NCBI RefSeq assembly: GCF_964199755.1 | Contig: NC_133900.1 | Coordinates: 80,894,727-80,958,726 of the forward strand | DNA from: Larus michahellis | Lineage: Eukaryota > Chordata > Aves > Charadriiformes > Laridae | Reading direction: 5' to 3' | DNA length: 64,000 nt | Shown here: in pieces, positions 26,548 to 39,200 of the stretch | Layout of the letters: each line of letters starts with the position of its first letter | Position numbering within the stretch: the first letter of the stretch is position 1 | Program-made: the position numbers and the translations under genes | Notes under the pieces: generated by a model | The model's database searches: none | What the model was told of the DNA's origin: nothing | What the model saw: only the letters and a program-made list of their open reading frames with translations

Positions 26548-26690
26548 TGTGTGTGTGATTTGATTTAGGAAACTCTGCTGTAAGCCTTGTGTTTGTGTGT
26601 GTGATTTAGGAAAACTCGTGTGGTAAATCTTGTGGTTTATGTGGGTGTGCGATTCGATTTAGGAAACTCGTCTCAGGTGAACCTTGCCAT
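26548..26690. repeat. Tandem repeat, three ~46-bp units
   Basis: Three units share TGTGTGTGATTTAGGAAACT and a following TAARCCTTGTG-like segment, starting near 26548, 26594 and 26640. The array lies 150 bp after the 77-bp array and about 170 bp before the CpG island. Confidence 0.8.
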
Positions 26691-27067
26691 TTTTGATAAC
26701 GGAGTCGCGCCGTGTTGGTTCTAGCAAATCTTGTTAAATCACTTTGATAACCGGCTGATGATTAAGTATTGTTAAAAACCATCCAACCTAACCCTTTGTT
26801 AGTAAATCTGAAACCGCCGTTACCTCAGAGATGTGCAGAAAACCTAAATCAACACTCGCGACAAAGGCTCCCCCCGCGCCGCACCCCACCACAGGCACGA
26901 CCGGCCGGTGAATATGAGGGAACCGGTACCTCACTGGCCTCAGACCACTGCCGAGAGGAGCGAGAGGCGACCAGCCGGCGGCGACCCCCGCGGCCGATCG
27001 CCCTCGTTTGGTGCACGGTTGCCCGGGAGGCGGGAAAGTCCAACAGGCTGACTCTCGCCTATCCCTC

Positions 27068-27085
27068 CCCCTCCCCCCCCCCCCC
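27068..27085. repeat. C-rich homopolymer tract in the CpG island
   Basis: A nearly pure C run directly upstream of the reversed CCAAT box. Such runs are length-unstable and are also a common place for sequencing error. Confidence 0.85.
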
Positions 27086-27185
27086 ACGCATTGGTACGGC
27101 CCAAGGCGATCGCGGCTGCGCAGCCCCGTAGTGCGGGGCCGGGCGGGACTACGCCTGCGCGGGGGTGGGGAGGGGCGGGAGAGCG

Positions 27186-27227
27186 ATGCGGGCGGGCTCG
27201 GCTGCCGCCGCGGCGGGGAGGGACGTG
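27186..27227 (+). CDS. UFSP2: UFSP2 exon 1 coding part (Ala-rich N-terminus)
   Basis: ATG at 27186 opens a 14-codon frame ending GACGTG before donor GTGAGT and joins exon 2 in phase 0. The start is inferred: it is the only ATG in this GC-rich exon in frame with the rest, and human UFSP2 also has a few residues before its MDILFRIRGG. Confidence 0.7.
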
Positions 27228-30200
27228 GTGAGTCTGAGGGGTGCGCGAAATGGCGGCGGGGGAGCGGGTTGAGGTGCTGCTCGGTCTTGTGGCGAGCGGG
27301 GCGAGCTGAGGGCTTGGTGCTGGCCTTGCCCGTTCCACGGTGGGTCCTCTGAGGTGCCCCTGGGGGCTGGAGGCCCAAAGGCCGCTCGGCGGCCTTTGGG
27401 CCTCCAGCCCCCAGGGGCACCTCAGAGAAGGTGTCGAGGCCCCTTGGGCATGTGATATAAAACATCACATCAACCCTGGGCAGGGATTTGGCAAGGAAAC
27501 AGCTGTGCCCTTCATCTTTATTCACTGGCCTTTCGTGCCCTCAGCAGCTGCAGTAGTTACCGGTGCGCTGACACGCTGTGTCTCGATAACGGGCAGTTGT
27601 AACTCGAGAGAAAGCGTGTCGGAAATAACTGTGCGTTTTTCATTGCCTCTTTTTTTATTTCTCCTTAGGTAATTCTAGAAGCTATGGACGTACTCTTTAG
27701 AATAAGGGGAGGCTTGGATCTTGCATTTCAGCTGGCAACTACTGATGGTGTGTCTCAATAATAGATTTCTTAATAAAAGGTTATTTATATAAATGTTAAT
27801 TAACTAGTTATGATGTTTGTTTTCTTGGTATTTCACCAGATGTTAAGTGCTTTTTTCCAAAACCCGTAAAGGTTAAGTACAAAAATATTGTTCTTTAGCT
27901 CCTATCATTTTCTGACAGTCTTTTTCCATCGCGGGTTTTTATTTTAATTTGAAGTGAAGTTTAAATTGCCATTTTTAGGTAATTTTATTTACATATTTTT
28001 CCTACTTATGGGTATGGTATTGGGATCACTTTTCAGGTTGAATCCCAAAGCTGGCCCTGAAACTCCAAGCAAATGGATAATAGCTTGATGAAAGTGAATT
28101 CATTATAATAGGATTATATTAGCAATACAGTTTTGAGATTGTGATCCAGTCTTTCTAGAGAAATGGGGAAGATTAACAAGCTAACTAGTTACTCTGTTGA
28201 ATTTAGGCAGGATCGGCTACTGCAATTACACGTGGAATTGGCACTAGACCATATGGCATCGAGAGGCTCCTGTAGTCCCACATTCTTACAGTGAGGTGAC
28301 GTTCACTTCAGAGAGTTTGCTCAAAGGTACCAGCAGCCATTGAGCTGTCATGGGGCAGAGTGTGGAAGGAGCACGGGTGTCTTTAGCTCAACTGTAGCTC
28401 ATTCTGCATTTTGAAAAGACGTATCTGTCCTAGAAACTCTGAATTCTGTATGGGTGAACCTTGAGAAGGAACTCGGGTTCCTTTCAGTTCACAGTGTGGA
28501 ACAGAAGCGTTGAATAGGTTGGCCTCATGTATAGCAGCTTTCTGTGAATTGCATCCTCAGAGAAAGGCTGTTTATTTGACTTTGTTTACAGTGTAGTGAA
28601 TTTTAAAGCAGAGTGATATTCAGATTGCCCAGGTGCATGGTATTGACACCTGTTAGTGTATAAATATGGCAGACTGCTCGTTTGAAGGCACTGAGTCTTT
28701 CTTTCAGAGGAGGTTTAGCTAAATACATTGGGTTTTGTTTGATTTTTCTAATATTGCAGTTTTTATGGACTCCTAGTGCAAAAGCCAACTAATAGTGGCT
28801 AAATCTAAGTTAATGCATTAAAGAGTTACAATTCAGCATAGCCTTTGATAGCTTGTTAGGCTTTGTATACGTTGTATTCTAAGTAATGGTTGTTAATCTC
28901 CTCAGTGAGGAAAACAATTCTCATAATGTGCAAAAGTTGCCCTGTTATATCCAATATTGGCTCAGGCTGTAAGGAGGGGATGAAATTTAAAAAGTAAAGT
29001 CATGCTCTGAAGGACAAACATCCACACAGATAATAGAGATTCAGGCTGACGAGGATGCAGCTTACAGTTACAGGTGTATGTTGGCCAAAATTTGGTCTGC
29101 AGCTGGAGTGTAGGCCCTGCGTTTCCAAAAACTTACTATGCATTTGATTTGTATTTATGGATATTGATATGAAGTCAGAAACATGTGACTCAGTGAATCT
29201 CTCCAGGATTTAGTCAAAAGATTAAATATAACCATACATAGAAGTTTGTACAGAGAAGTTCTTTTGCAGCTGTGGGCTTGGTTAAGAGTTGTTGATGTGA
29301 GAATTGACTACGGGGTAGGTTATTCTTCTGTAATTCATTCAGCTCTTTGTATCTGCCAGCATCTGAGAGAAACAGTATGCTTTTGTTCAGGCAGGTGTGA
29401 GTGTGAATGTTTCAGACAGACCTGCAAAGTGAAATCTTATTCAGTTTTTGTTTGCGTAGCCATTTTTCTGCCCATAACAGCTCTTAAGTTTTTATTCCAA
29501 GTCAAAACATAGATTTTTAATTTTTTTTTTAAATGCGTGCCCAGCAGCTGTAACAGGTGAGGGAATTTTCTAACCTAATTGTATCTTTATGTGTTTCAGA
29601 GGCATCAACAAAGAAGGCATTAGGATATGTTTTCAGTGATCTTGCAAACAAACTGTCCTCAGATGTTCTTGTATTGAGAATTCGCCACAGTTCAGTCTAT
29701 GTGTGGCCTAACAGTGGTGTGAACACTGTTCCAGAGCTGACTGATGAATCCGCTTGTAAGGAGATAAGACGATTTATACAGTGAGTATATTTAAAAATAC
29801 ATAATTTTAAAAATCATTTAATTTCATATTATAGCAATGTCTCTTTCTGCTGATACTTCAGATTTGATCAAGATGATGAGACCAAACGAAAGCTTGGCAA
29901 AAAAAAGGATAAAAAGTTACAAGATACGGTAAGTGTCTCACCACGCTAATAAATTATATCTGACAACCTATCATTTAAAAATTTTTAGATCTTTCCTCCA
30001 TAGGCTTTTCCGTACACAAATAGGCATTGACATGACTTAAAGAATCCTTTTAAAGTTATTGAGACTCAGCGTGAATGCAGAGATCCATCTACGGTAGATC
30101 AGCACATAGAAGTTTGTCTTTAGCAGTACTAGCTTTTTTTTTAAACTAAATTATTTCATTACTGAGTTTGATATCAAATGTCTACAATCTTACTTTTGCC

Positions 30201-33200
30201 TTCTTGGTGCTTGTGTTGTTGGAGGTGTACTAGTGGTGTCTTTACTCTCTGCAGCAGCAGATAGTCAATGTAGACCTCATGTTGGAAATGACGTCTTCAT
30301 TAGCTGCTTTGGCTCCTGTCATTGAAAGGGAAAATAAGGAACACCACTACGTTAACATGACATTGCCAGTTGATGTCGTTGTATCTGTTTCTCCAGAAGA
30401 ACCATGGGGAAAGTAAGTGTTATCCTGAACTTGTAATTTTTCAGCTTTTTCTTGAAATAGTGACGTAAAGCTCTCATGTGATATCATTAATCAGTTAATT
30501 GAAGTAGTGTGTAGTATTTTTGTAATGGAATTTAACTGTGTAAATAATAAAAGCTGCTGTAGACAGGTGTTAGCTTTAATAATCTTGAGAAACAATCCTT
30601 TTGCTATCTACAAAAAAATTCAGTTTATCCATGTCTGATTGATTGGATAACTTGTAGCCAATGCCTAGCAAGGAATTGAGAAAGCCAGGAAAATGTTCTA
30701 AAAATTCCTGTAAGTATGTGAGTGTGTATAAAAATGAGAGTTGGAGTGTATTTGATGAGCCTTTGTAATCTTGGTACTACATTAGGGGCTGCAGCTGGGT
30801 GGGTGAGGGTGGAAAACGATGAGTCTCCCTCTGTGTTCTTTCCTTGCATTTTCTCTGTAGAATTTGACTCTGAAGGATGCTAAATGGGGTGGATAAAATG
30901 CAAAAAAAACCCCCATATAATCGCAGATGTAGCTTTTATTTTGGCAAATGCTCATAATGGTTGTGTTTCTGATAGGAGAGCTGGGCACCTGCACTTTGGA
31001 GGGCTGAATCGTTAGGGAGTAGTTTCTGTGTACAGACGTGCTTTGAGTAAAGCACCGTGAGGTTCTGCCTTGCTTTGTGGGAGTGGAAGCATGGAATTAT
31101 TAAGTTCATCAGACCAGGTGCAAATATGCATATAAGTATTGTATAACTATCAGAGCTATGAGAGAAAATGGTCCACCGTCACTGTTCTGCTTAACTATTC
31201 TCCCTCATACTTTGCAGGGTACAAAATCTGCTGGTAAAAGCAATTCACAGGCAATTAACTGACATGGAAAGATGTATCATGAAATACATGAAGGGAACAT
31301 CAATTGTGGTGCCAGAACAATTTCATTTCATGTTACCAGGAAAAAATCATCTTGTAACAATCTCGTATCCTACGGGTATTTCCGATGATCAACTGGAAAG
31401 TTACAGAAAGGTAAAGCCAATAAATACTAACAGAACCTGATTTTAAAATTATTTTTTAGTTGTTGTTATTATTGTAACTGAAGCAGTAGTAAAGCTTTTC
31501 ATTTAGCCAACATAGAATAAATACTAACAGATACTGCTATTTTTAAAATTTATTTTTATTATAACTGAAGCAGTATACTGAATGTGGAAGCTTTATTTAT
31601 TAGAAGTTCTTTTATAAAATGCATCAGATCTCATTTTTGTAAGGGAACAATCAAAACTTTAAAACAACATAGGATTTGTTTTAGATAGTTTTTATCTAAA
31701 TTATACTTCTCATGCTGGATTCTTTGAACATCTCCACTTTGTTGGTAGAATATCAGATTACTTGTAGTGTGCTACTGTTTTCAGGCTTTAACACGTGTCC
31801 TGAAGGGATTAGGGTTGGGGCTTTTTTGTTTGTTTTGGTTTCTTTCCTGGGGTTGTGAGTTGTTGGTTTCATTTGTTTTGGGGCGCTGCTTTTTGCAGCT
31901 CACAGCTGACCAGCCTTAGCTAGTTTTTGTTTGTTTGTTGCCTTCTGCACTTGCACATCTAGAAAAAGGAGTATGGATGATGTGGAAACTGTTCTGATGT
32001 GGCAGTCCATTCCGATGGAGAGATGTGCCTGGCCAATACCCGTTCAGGTCACACAGTTTCACATATTGAGAGTGGGGAAGGAGTCTTCTGCCTTAGAGGT
32101 GTGGAATCCATAGGGATTTCTCATTTCCTTCTTCCCTGCAAAGCATTGCTGTGTATGCAAAGCCTCATCTATTCCTTGCATTTGCCAGAGGCATCAGGGG
32201 CACATTAAGTCTTTCCTGCTCTGTCTTCTGCTCAGTCTTACCCACTGGTTGCCAAGTGTTGCTGTAGCTAATGTAATTGGGTTCAGCGTTGGGTCATCTG
32301 CGTAAAATTTATTACCTGCGTTACACGCATTATCCCAGATGATCTCTTAGTTCACTCTTAAGTTCTGTGAAAGAAGGCAATATATCTCTTTAAATGTGGC
32401 TGCTGTGTTGCAAACAGTGCTTAAGAGACTTAAAAATAGACTGAATCTGCCTAAACCGTAAGCTCAGTATCTGTCTCAGTATGTAGTATTTGGATGTCTT
32501 CAGTATTAGTTAAGATTATAATTCAGAGTGTGTGTATCTATACTACTACATAAATAAAACTGTAATCCTTCTCTACTATGGTGTATTTTATCATACTTTC
32601 ATGAGACACTTGTCACTCATGGTATCTTCAGTGGGGCTCCAGCGGCAGGCGTTGTGTAACAGGACTGCATAAAGTAGTGGCCCCTGTAGATAGGAGGTAA
32701 GGCTGCATGAGCTTCCTCTGAGAGCTGAGATCTAGCAGTAAACGGTACATGCTGAATGTTTAATTAAGCAGATTTTAATACATTAATTTGCTAAGCTATG
32801 CTGTTACAATTGTTTACGTCTTTATTGTTACTTACAATGTGATGTTTTAATACAAAATTTGAATTGTGCTCTTTATTTTTATTCGAACTTGCATGTAGGA
32901 ATTGCATGGGTTATTCAATCTGCCTTGTGACAGACCATATTTCAAGAGAGCAAATGCTTATCATTTTCCAGATGAACCATATAAAGATGGATATCTGAGA
33001 AATCCACATTTACATCTTAATTCACCTGGTACGGAGTCTGGTATGGTAAGTTTGAATTGAAACATTTGCAAGAAAGTATTTTTATTTTACTTGAGACTTG
33101 TAATTTAGATAGTCGGTATTGTATAGATGTAAAAGTGAAGTAGCTGACTCGGCCTTTTAAGTAAAAGGGCTTCCCTGCACAAAATGGCATTGCTTTAGCT

Positions 33201-36200
33201 GTATTTGTCCCAAAGAAATTGCATTTTCTTGGAAAAGGATGTACACGTTTTTAGCGTGTATTTTAAAAGTTTCTCAGAAGCAGGACAAGAAACTAAATCT
33301 ATGAATGGAGATGTTTAGGAGACAAAAACAGGAGGAGCAATCATGTGAATAACAACCCTTCAGTTCTTCCAAAGATTTGCAGTCCCCAACCGAAAGCTTT
33401 TTACAGCACAAACAACACGTCGTATGACTTCTCCGTGAATTGATGCACGTGTGATGAGATGCATGTGTATTCTCTCTTTCTGTGCAGGTTTATTTAGTAC
33501 ATGGTGTGTATAGTTACCACCACTATATGCAGGATCGGATTGACGACAGTGGCTGGGGCTGTGCCTATCGGTCTTTGCAGACAATCTGTTCTTGGTTCAG
33601 GCACCAAGGTTACATTGATAGGCCAGTACCGACACACAAGGAAATTCAACAGGTACAGAACGCTTAAGCAGATTCATTGTTCTATGCTTATTTGTCTAGA
33701 AGAGTTCATATAGATTATTTTTAAAATAGCAACTTCGTATGTTTTAGACTTTGGATTAATGTGGTATTTCTAATTTATCTTTTAAATTGAACTATAGTAC
33801 TTAATTATTAACAAGTTTTATTATAGGTGATCTGTCTCCATATATTCATCATCGTTGGGTGACGTTATCTGTACAAATAAGATTGATTAAAATAGTCTTC
33901 TAAATATTTCCTTGGATTAATGTTCTGTTAGAATCTCAGATTAGGACATTTTCACTGGTTTTGCCAAATGAGAGAAAAGAAGGAATCCAATGTGTCATAT
34001 TAAAATCAGTTTTAAAACTGACTCTTGTCTTCAGTGACAGCTGAATTAGTTCCCAGATGCTGTGCATTGATTTACTGCCTTCTTTTGCAACCTTGCCTTT
34101 GAGAGTAGTGGGCTTTTCCTGCTTTCTGAGTTCTCCTTTGCTTCTTTTTCTAGTGTGAATTCGAATGCCTGCCTGTGTACATTCATTTCTGTTAACAGCA
34201 CTGAAGAAAAACTGTAGGCTTGGGTAGCTAATACTGCACGCCTAGCAAGAAATGCTGCAATTATCTTCAGTCTTCTCAAAATAGTTTTGTGTTGTATTTA
34301 CTGAACATTTTTAGCAAAGTTTGATTCAGTCCATAAAACAACTTTCATCATACCTAACCAGGGATGTGAGCACTAAAGTTAAAACTGCATTTCCTGAACA
34401 TTTCTCAGTCCACGCCTACACCTAGAAGCAGCTGAAGTCTGTGCGCTCCTGTAGTATGTTGAGGCATTTAGAAGAGGGCGGTAGCCTTCAGGAGACTTAG
34501 TGGGTTTCGGGTCCTGAGCGGAAAAGGCCCCTCTGGAGTGCCGCATGTAACATAGAAGCCTTAGAATGGAGAAGAGTTTAAAATAAACCACAGCCGTCAG
34601 TGTATTTCAGTGGCCTCTTCCTCAGACCACTATTTTGCGGATCCTTTTCTGAGATGCTTGGAATGGGAATCCGGGTACTTCAGTCTGTGAAGTGGCTTCT
34701 GCAGTACAACAACGCGCTCCATGATTAGACAGCTCAGTGCTTGCCACCCCAGGATTATATTTTATATTCTGTGCTTATGGGCACTGTCTGTGTTTGTGTT
34801 CAAGTGACACTTCCAGAACAGAACCCCAGTGAATGAATTCGACATCCATTTGTCTGCTTTTGACCAGCGAGGTTCAAAACACATTCCCATATAAACTATC
34901 TTTGTTCACAAAAAGCGGTGGAATTTCCTCCTGTGTGTCATTGACATTTGTTTTTTTTCATCATGATGTTGCAAAGGCCCTGGTGGATGCTGGAGACAAG
35001 CCTGCGGCATTTGTTGGGTCACGGCAATGGATTGGTTCCATTGAGGTACAGCTTGTTTTGAATCAGCTTTTTGGAATAACGTCCAAAATATTATTTGTCA
35101 GGTAAGAATCAATATCTGTTTAATAGCTCAGTAATTATTAAAAAGACTGAAGGCCTTGGAATGCAAATTGCCATAACAATACACGGAAGAATGGAGATAG
35201 TAAAAGAGATAATAAATCTTTTAAGGGTTTCTTGTTTGTAAACCCTGTACTCCTGCCTTTGGTTGTGCTCAGTGCTTACAGATGAAGGGGTTGCTAAATT
35301 TCCTGCGGGTTTGGGGTTCCAGTTTGCAGTTGCTATAAATGGCTTAACAGTACACAAACTGATGGGGAATTCAGCCTCTTCCTTTGCATCACAAATATCC
35401 TAAAAGAGCATGTGACCATGGTGATGGTGATTCTTAACAGTAGGAAAATAATTCAGTTCTTCAATATTTTGTAAAGCTTTATATAGCCAATTTTAATCTT
35501 GTTTGTTCCAGAGCTTATATTTGCAGCTGATCCACCTATTATTTACAGCAGCTGTGACGGGCCCTGGCAGCATGAAGGTTTTTATTCCTGCACATAAGAA
35601 TATGGAATAGATTCCTTTGTGAATGCGGCAGAATTACTTGTAGCGCTGCTACCAGGGAGCAGCAGTGTTTGTCAGGATTATGACAAACCAGCATCACTGC
35701 CATGCTGAGAAGAAGTCGTGCATCTCTTTCAGCTGGTCACTGGCAGTAGAGAGCATTTTTTGTCTTGGGCTTATTTCCAGCTAGCACCTCTAACCTCTGT
35801 GGAAGTCAGACTTCGCAGGTGCACCAGCAGCACTAGCAGTGAATCCGTTACTGTAAATCCACCGTTTCCCAGAGTTCCGGTTTTGTATTCTATCTGCATT
35901 TAATCCATCTCTCCAGGACCACAGGAATCCATCTCTCCAGGCACACAGGCTTTCTTTGGGTTTTCAAAAGGTTAACCACTATATGAAGAAATACAAAGAC
36001 GAGATATTAAAAATACCTGTATGAATTTCCTTGCCTAGCTTCTTTGGGAGCACTGTCAGTCTTCTGGGGGGAATAGGAGTCTCTGTCAGACACATGTCTT
36101 CAGCTCCAAATCCCGGGGTGGCTGCACGTATTGTGGGTGTGCCTTTCTCTTCCATGTCGACTGCTTTTGTCCTGTGGTTGAGAAGGAGAGCAGGGAGATG

Positions 36201-39200
36201 ATAACAAAGCTAAATTCAGTGTTGCTTTGAACAGATTGCTAATGTTATTTGAGATTAGATTTTTAAAGCCAGCTTGGGTATGGATGCTGCAATTGCCTGT
36301 GCAATTACAGTGGAGAGCTGTCTTAAGAGACATCATTATAAACACCTTATTTTTGTTGTTTCTGATGAAGTTCTGTTACTTCAAACAGATGTAGCCAGGC
36401 TGTTTTTCAGCCGCTTGGAGGGACCCATTGGGGTTTACCAGCTGTCCCCACCGTGGGAGACAAGCAGCAGACACGTTACAGAACCTGGGTGACTCCAGGT
36501 GCTCCAGTGGCAGGCTGGGCTTATAGCAGATTCATTGATCCAACCAGAATCTACAAGTTCCTTTAAAAAACTTCTTTTTGGGTTGTCCCAGGGCATTTAC
36601 ACAGAAAAACTCTTAAGCCACTTTCTAATCACTCACCTATGCAGTTAACAAATATAATGGATAATTAGAGAATTAAGTCTAGTGAGGATAAAAAAAATAT
36701 ATTGTTTTTCTTACCTAGCCAGGGTTCCGAGCTAGCGTTGCAGGGAAGAGAGCTTGCTAATCACTTCAAGACTGAAGGAACTCCGGTTATGATTGGTAAG
36801 TGCTCGAGTAGCGAAGGATGCCAGTGAAAGTGCATGGCCTCCCTATGCTGAATTTCATTTCAATTAAAACCCCTTCAGTTTACTGTACAAGAGTTAATTA
36901 AAACTCTGGATTAATTAAAAATTACGCTTTTCCCAAGGGAGCCTGGAGAATGATACAATTTAGTCTGGCTGGTATCTTTTCACTCCCGTATTTCTCCTGA
37001 GCTCAGAATTAAACCTGGTAACTAAAGTCAATCTAAATGGTGATGTTTAAAAGCTACTGTTAAAGTTGGAACTTGAGAGCTGACTACTTCTTGCTGGAGG
37101 GGCAGAAGTTCATACAGTTCCCCAAAATTTCCACAGAAGAGTAATGTTTATCTGGCTTTGAAGAGAAGGATGTTCCCCAAATTCTTTTTAAGACCAGTTT
37201 TAATAATCTGAAATGTTGGTAACATAAGAAATGCCATTCATTAAGAATGCCGAAACTTTAATTGAACTATTTCCAAGATGGCTGTGGTTTAGAAAATGAA
37301 GGCTATCGAAAATATAATTTTAATAAAAGCTCGCTTTTAGCAATTTTCACAATCTGTGTTTGGCACTCCATAAAGATAGTGTTACTCTCTCAAATTAGAG
37401 GTGCCAGAAGTCCAGATTTTGGTATGAAATATTCTTGGCCTTTCAGCAGCCTTTTTATCTGAATTTCAAGAATTTAGAATTCTGTACTGAAAAATCTTGT
37501 AGTCTGTAACTTATCCTTCCCTGTAATGCTCTTTTGTAGATTGGTTTGATTGTTGTTGTTGGGGTGGGTGGTGGAAGTTGGCTTTTTGGGGTGGGTTTTG
37601 GGGATATTTTTTTTTTTTTTTTGCTTTTGTTCTGTTGGGGTCTTTGCAGTTCCTTCTGTTGTGTGGACTGCAGCATCCCAAGGAGGTGAACTCCTGCTAT
37701 CTGAAAGAAACGCGCAAGGGCCGACCCGCTCATCAAAATGTCCCCTCTCCCTGTTTGCAGGCTGGAGAAAGGGGACTCAGAAATTACTTCTCTGCCCCTC
37801 GTATCCATTGATGGGACTTAATAGAAAACAGCAGATAACCCTTATCCAGAAATTCTGATTTTTGTTCTAATTTTAGTCCTTTTACAACCAGGAAGTTTTC
37901 CGCACTCCTTTTCTACAGTTAAGTTTCTTTAAAAGAAAAAGTGAGCAAAACAGATGTTTGAAATATTCTTGACTTCATCCGGCGGAAGTGCTGAGGATTT
38001 AACCCGCCTTGCTGACATGGAAGAAATTTGGAAAGTAAATTCTCTAGTTGTAGTAAGTAAAGCAAAATAAGTAATCTTGCCTAGTTGTAGTGAAGATATG
38101 TTGTTTAATAACGTGAAGAATCTTACGTAGGACAGCTCAGAATCATTTAGATAACCAAGCTAATCTGTTAACAGAAAGTGTTGATGTACTTTTAGGCTTG
38201 CACATTTAGCCAATCTCAGTGACAAATTTTGAGCAATTTGTGTTTCTGCTATTTCAGGTGGAGGTGTTTTGGCTCACACGATATTGGGAGTGGCGTGGAA
38301 TGAGATTACAGGGCACATAAAATACTTGATTCTAGACCCGCATTACACTGGAGGAGAAGATCTGCATGTCGTTTTGGAGAAGGTGAGGCTTGATGCACAT
38401 CCCTATATATACACACCCATATGTATGTATATACATATATTTTGGCATTAAACAAATAATGCACAGCCAAACACAAATTGGCCATTCTGTGGCTTCTCCG
38501 TTCCTTACGGAGCAAGTGCTGATCCCAGTTAACTTGCAAGTATGCTTCTTAATGTTAATTTCTGAAACTTAGTGTCTTCGGAGAAGACATATTGGGTCAG
38601 CAACTACATAAAGTTATTATAGTACAAAGAAATGTTCTTTACTTTCTCTGAATTAAACCATTTCCCCTTTTACCCAGTAGTATATACAATTACTGTGTTT
38701 GGAATTTTGAATGGAACAGAAACATCTGTTCAGCCTGCCAAATGCTGTTACTGAAGTAGAGAAGTTAACTATTTATTTAAAGTTTAAAAAATTTTTAAAA
38801 ATCCAGCTCCAGGCATTCTCAGATCAGGCCTTAAACTAAGTTTAAAGGGTGGGTACTGTTGTCAAACAGCGGTTTTGAAAATCTGGGAAAATGGTAAAGA
38901 ACTATAGGGTATCTGATGTTGCTTACATATTTAAAGCTACTAAAAGGGATGACATAGCACATCACAAAACAGTAAAAATAGAGTCAGAAATGTGAACTCT
39001 GAACGTGGTAAATCATCCTATAGGTGTTAAGTAAGTAATCAGTTTCTCCTCTTAATATTAAATGGCACATAGCAACTTTTCTACCTTTATTTGATACCCT
39101 TGGGTTGGGCTCAACTATAAAAGCTATTGAAGAATCATTTTGCTGGCCCATAATGGCTGAGGCTTGTAGCGCTCTTCTTCAAAAACACCTCATATAATTA

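Larger units (their letters stand above)
26860..27340. promoter_or_regulatory. CpG island, likely bidirectional promoter of CFAP96 (-) and UFSP2 (+)
   Basis: A sharp change from AT-rich DNA to GC-rich, CpG-dense DNA covers the start of UFSP2. CFAP96 points the other way from the same interval, as in mammals. Visible elements include a reversed CCAAT box (ATTGG, 27090-27094), an NRF1-like palindrome CTGCGCAG (27116-27123), a second NRF1-like GCCTGCGCGG (27153-27162), GC boxes at 27141-27148 and 27173-27180, an E2F-like GCGCGAAA (27243-27250) and an overlapping YY1-like AAATGGCGGC (27248-27257). There is no TATA box, which fits a housekeeping promoter. Start sites are not visible directly. Confidence 0.8.

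Noticed and set aside
26788-27525. Long open frames on both strands across the CpG island (up to 245 codons)
   Set aside because: GC-rich DNA has few stop codons by chance. The frames overlap each other, cross the UFSP2 exon 1 donor and the palindrome, and show only Pro/Arg/Gly low-complexity composition.
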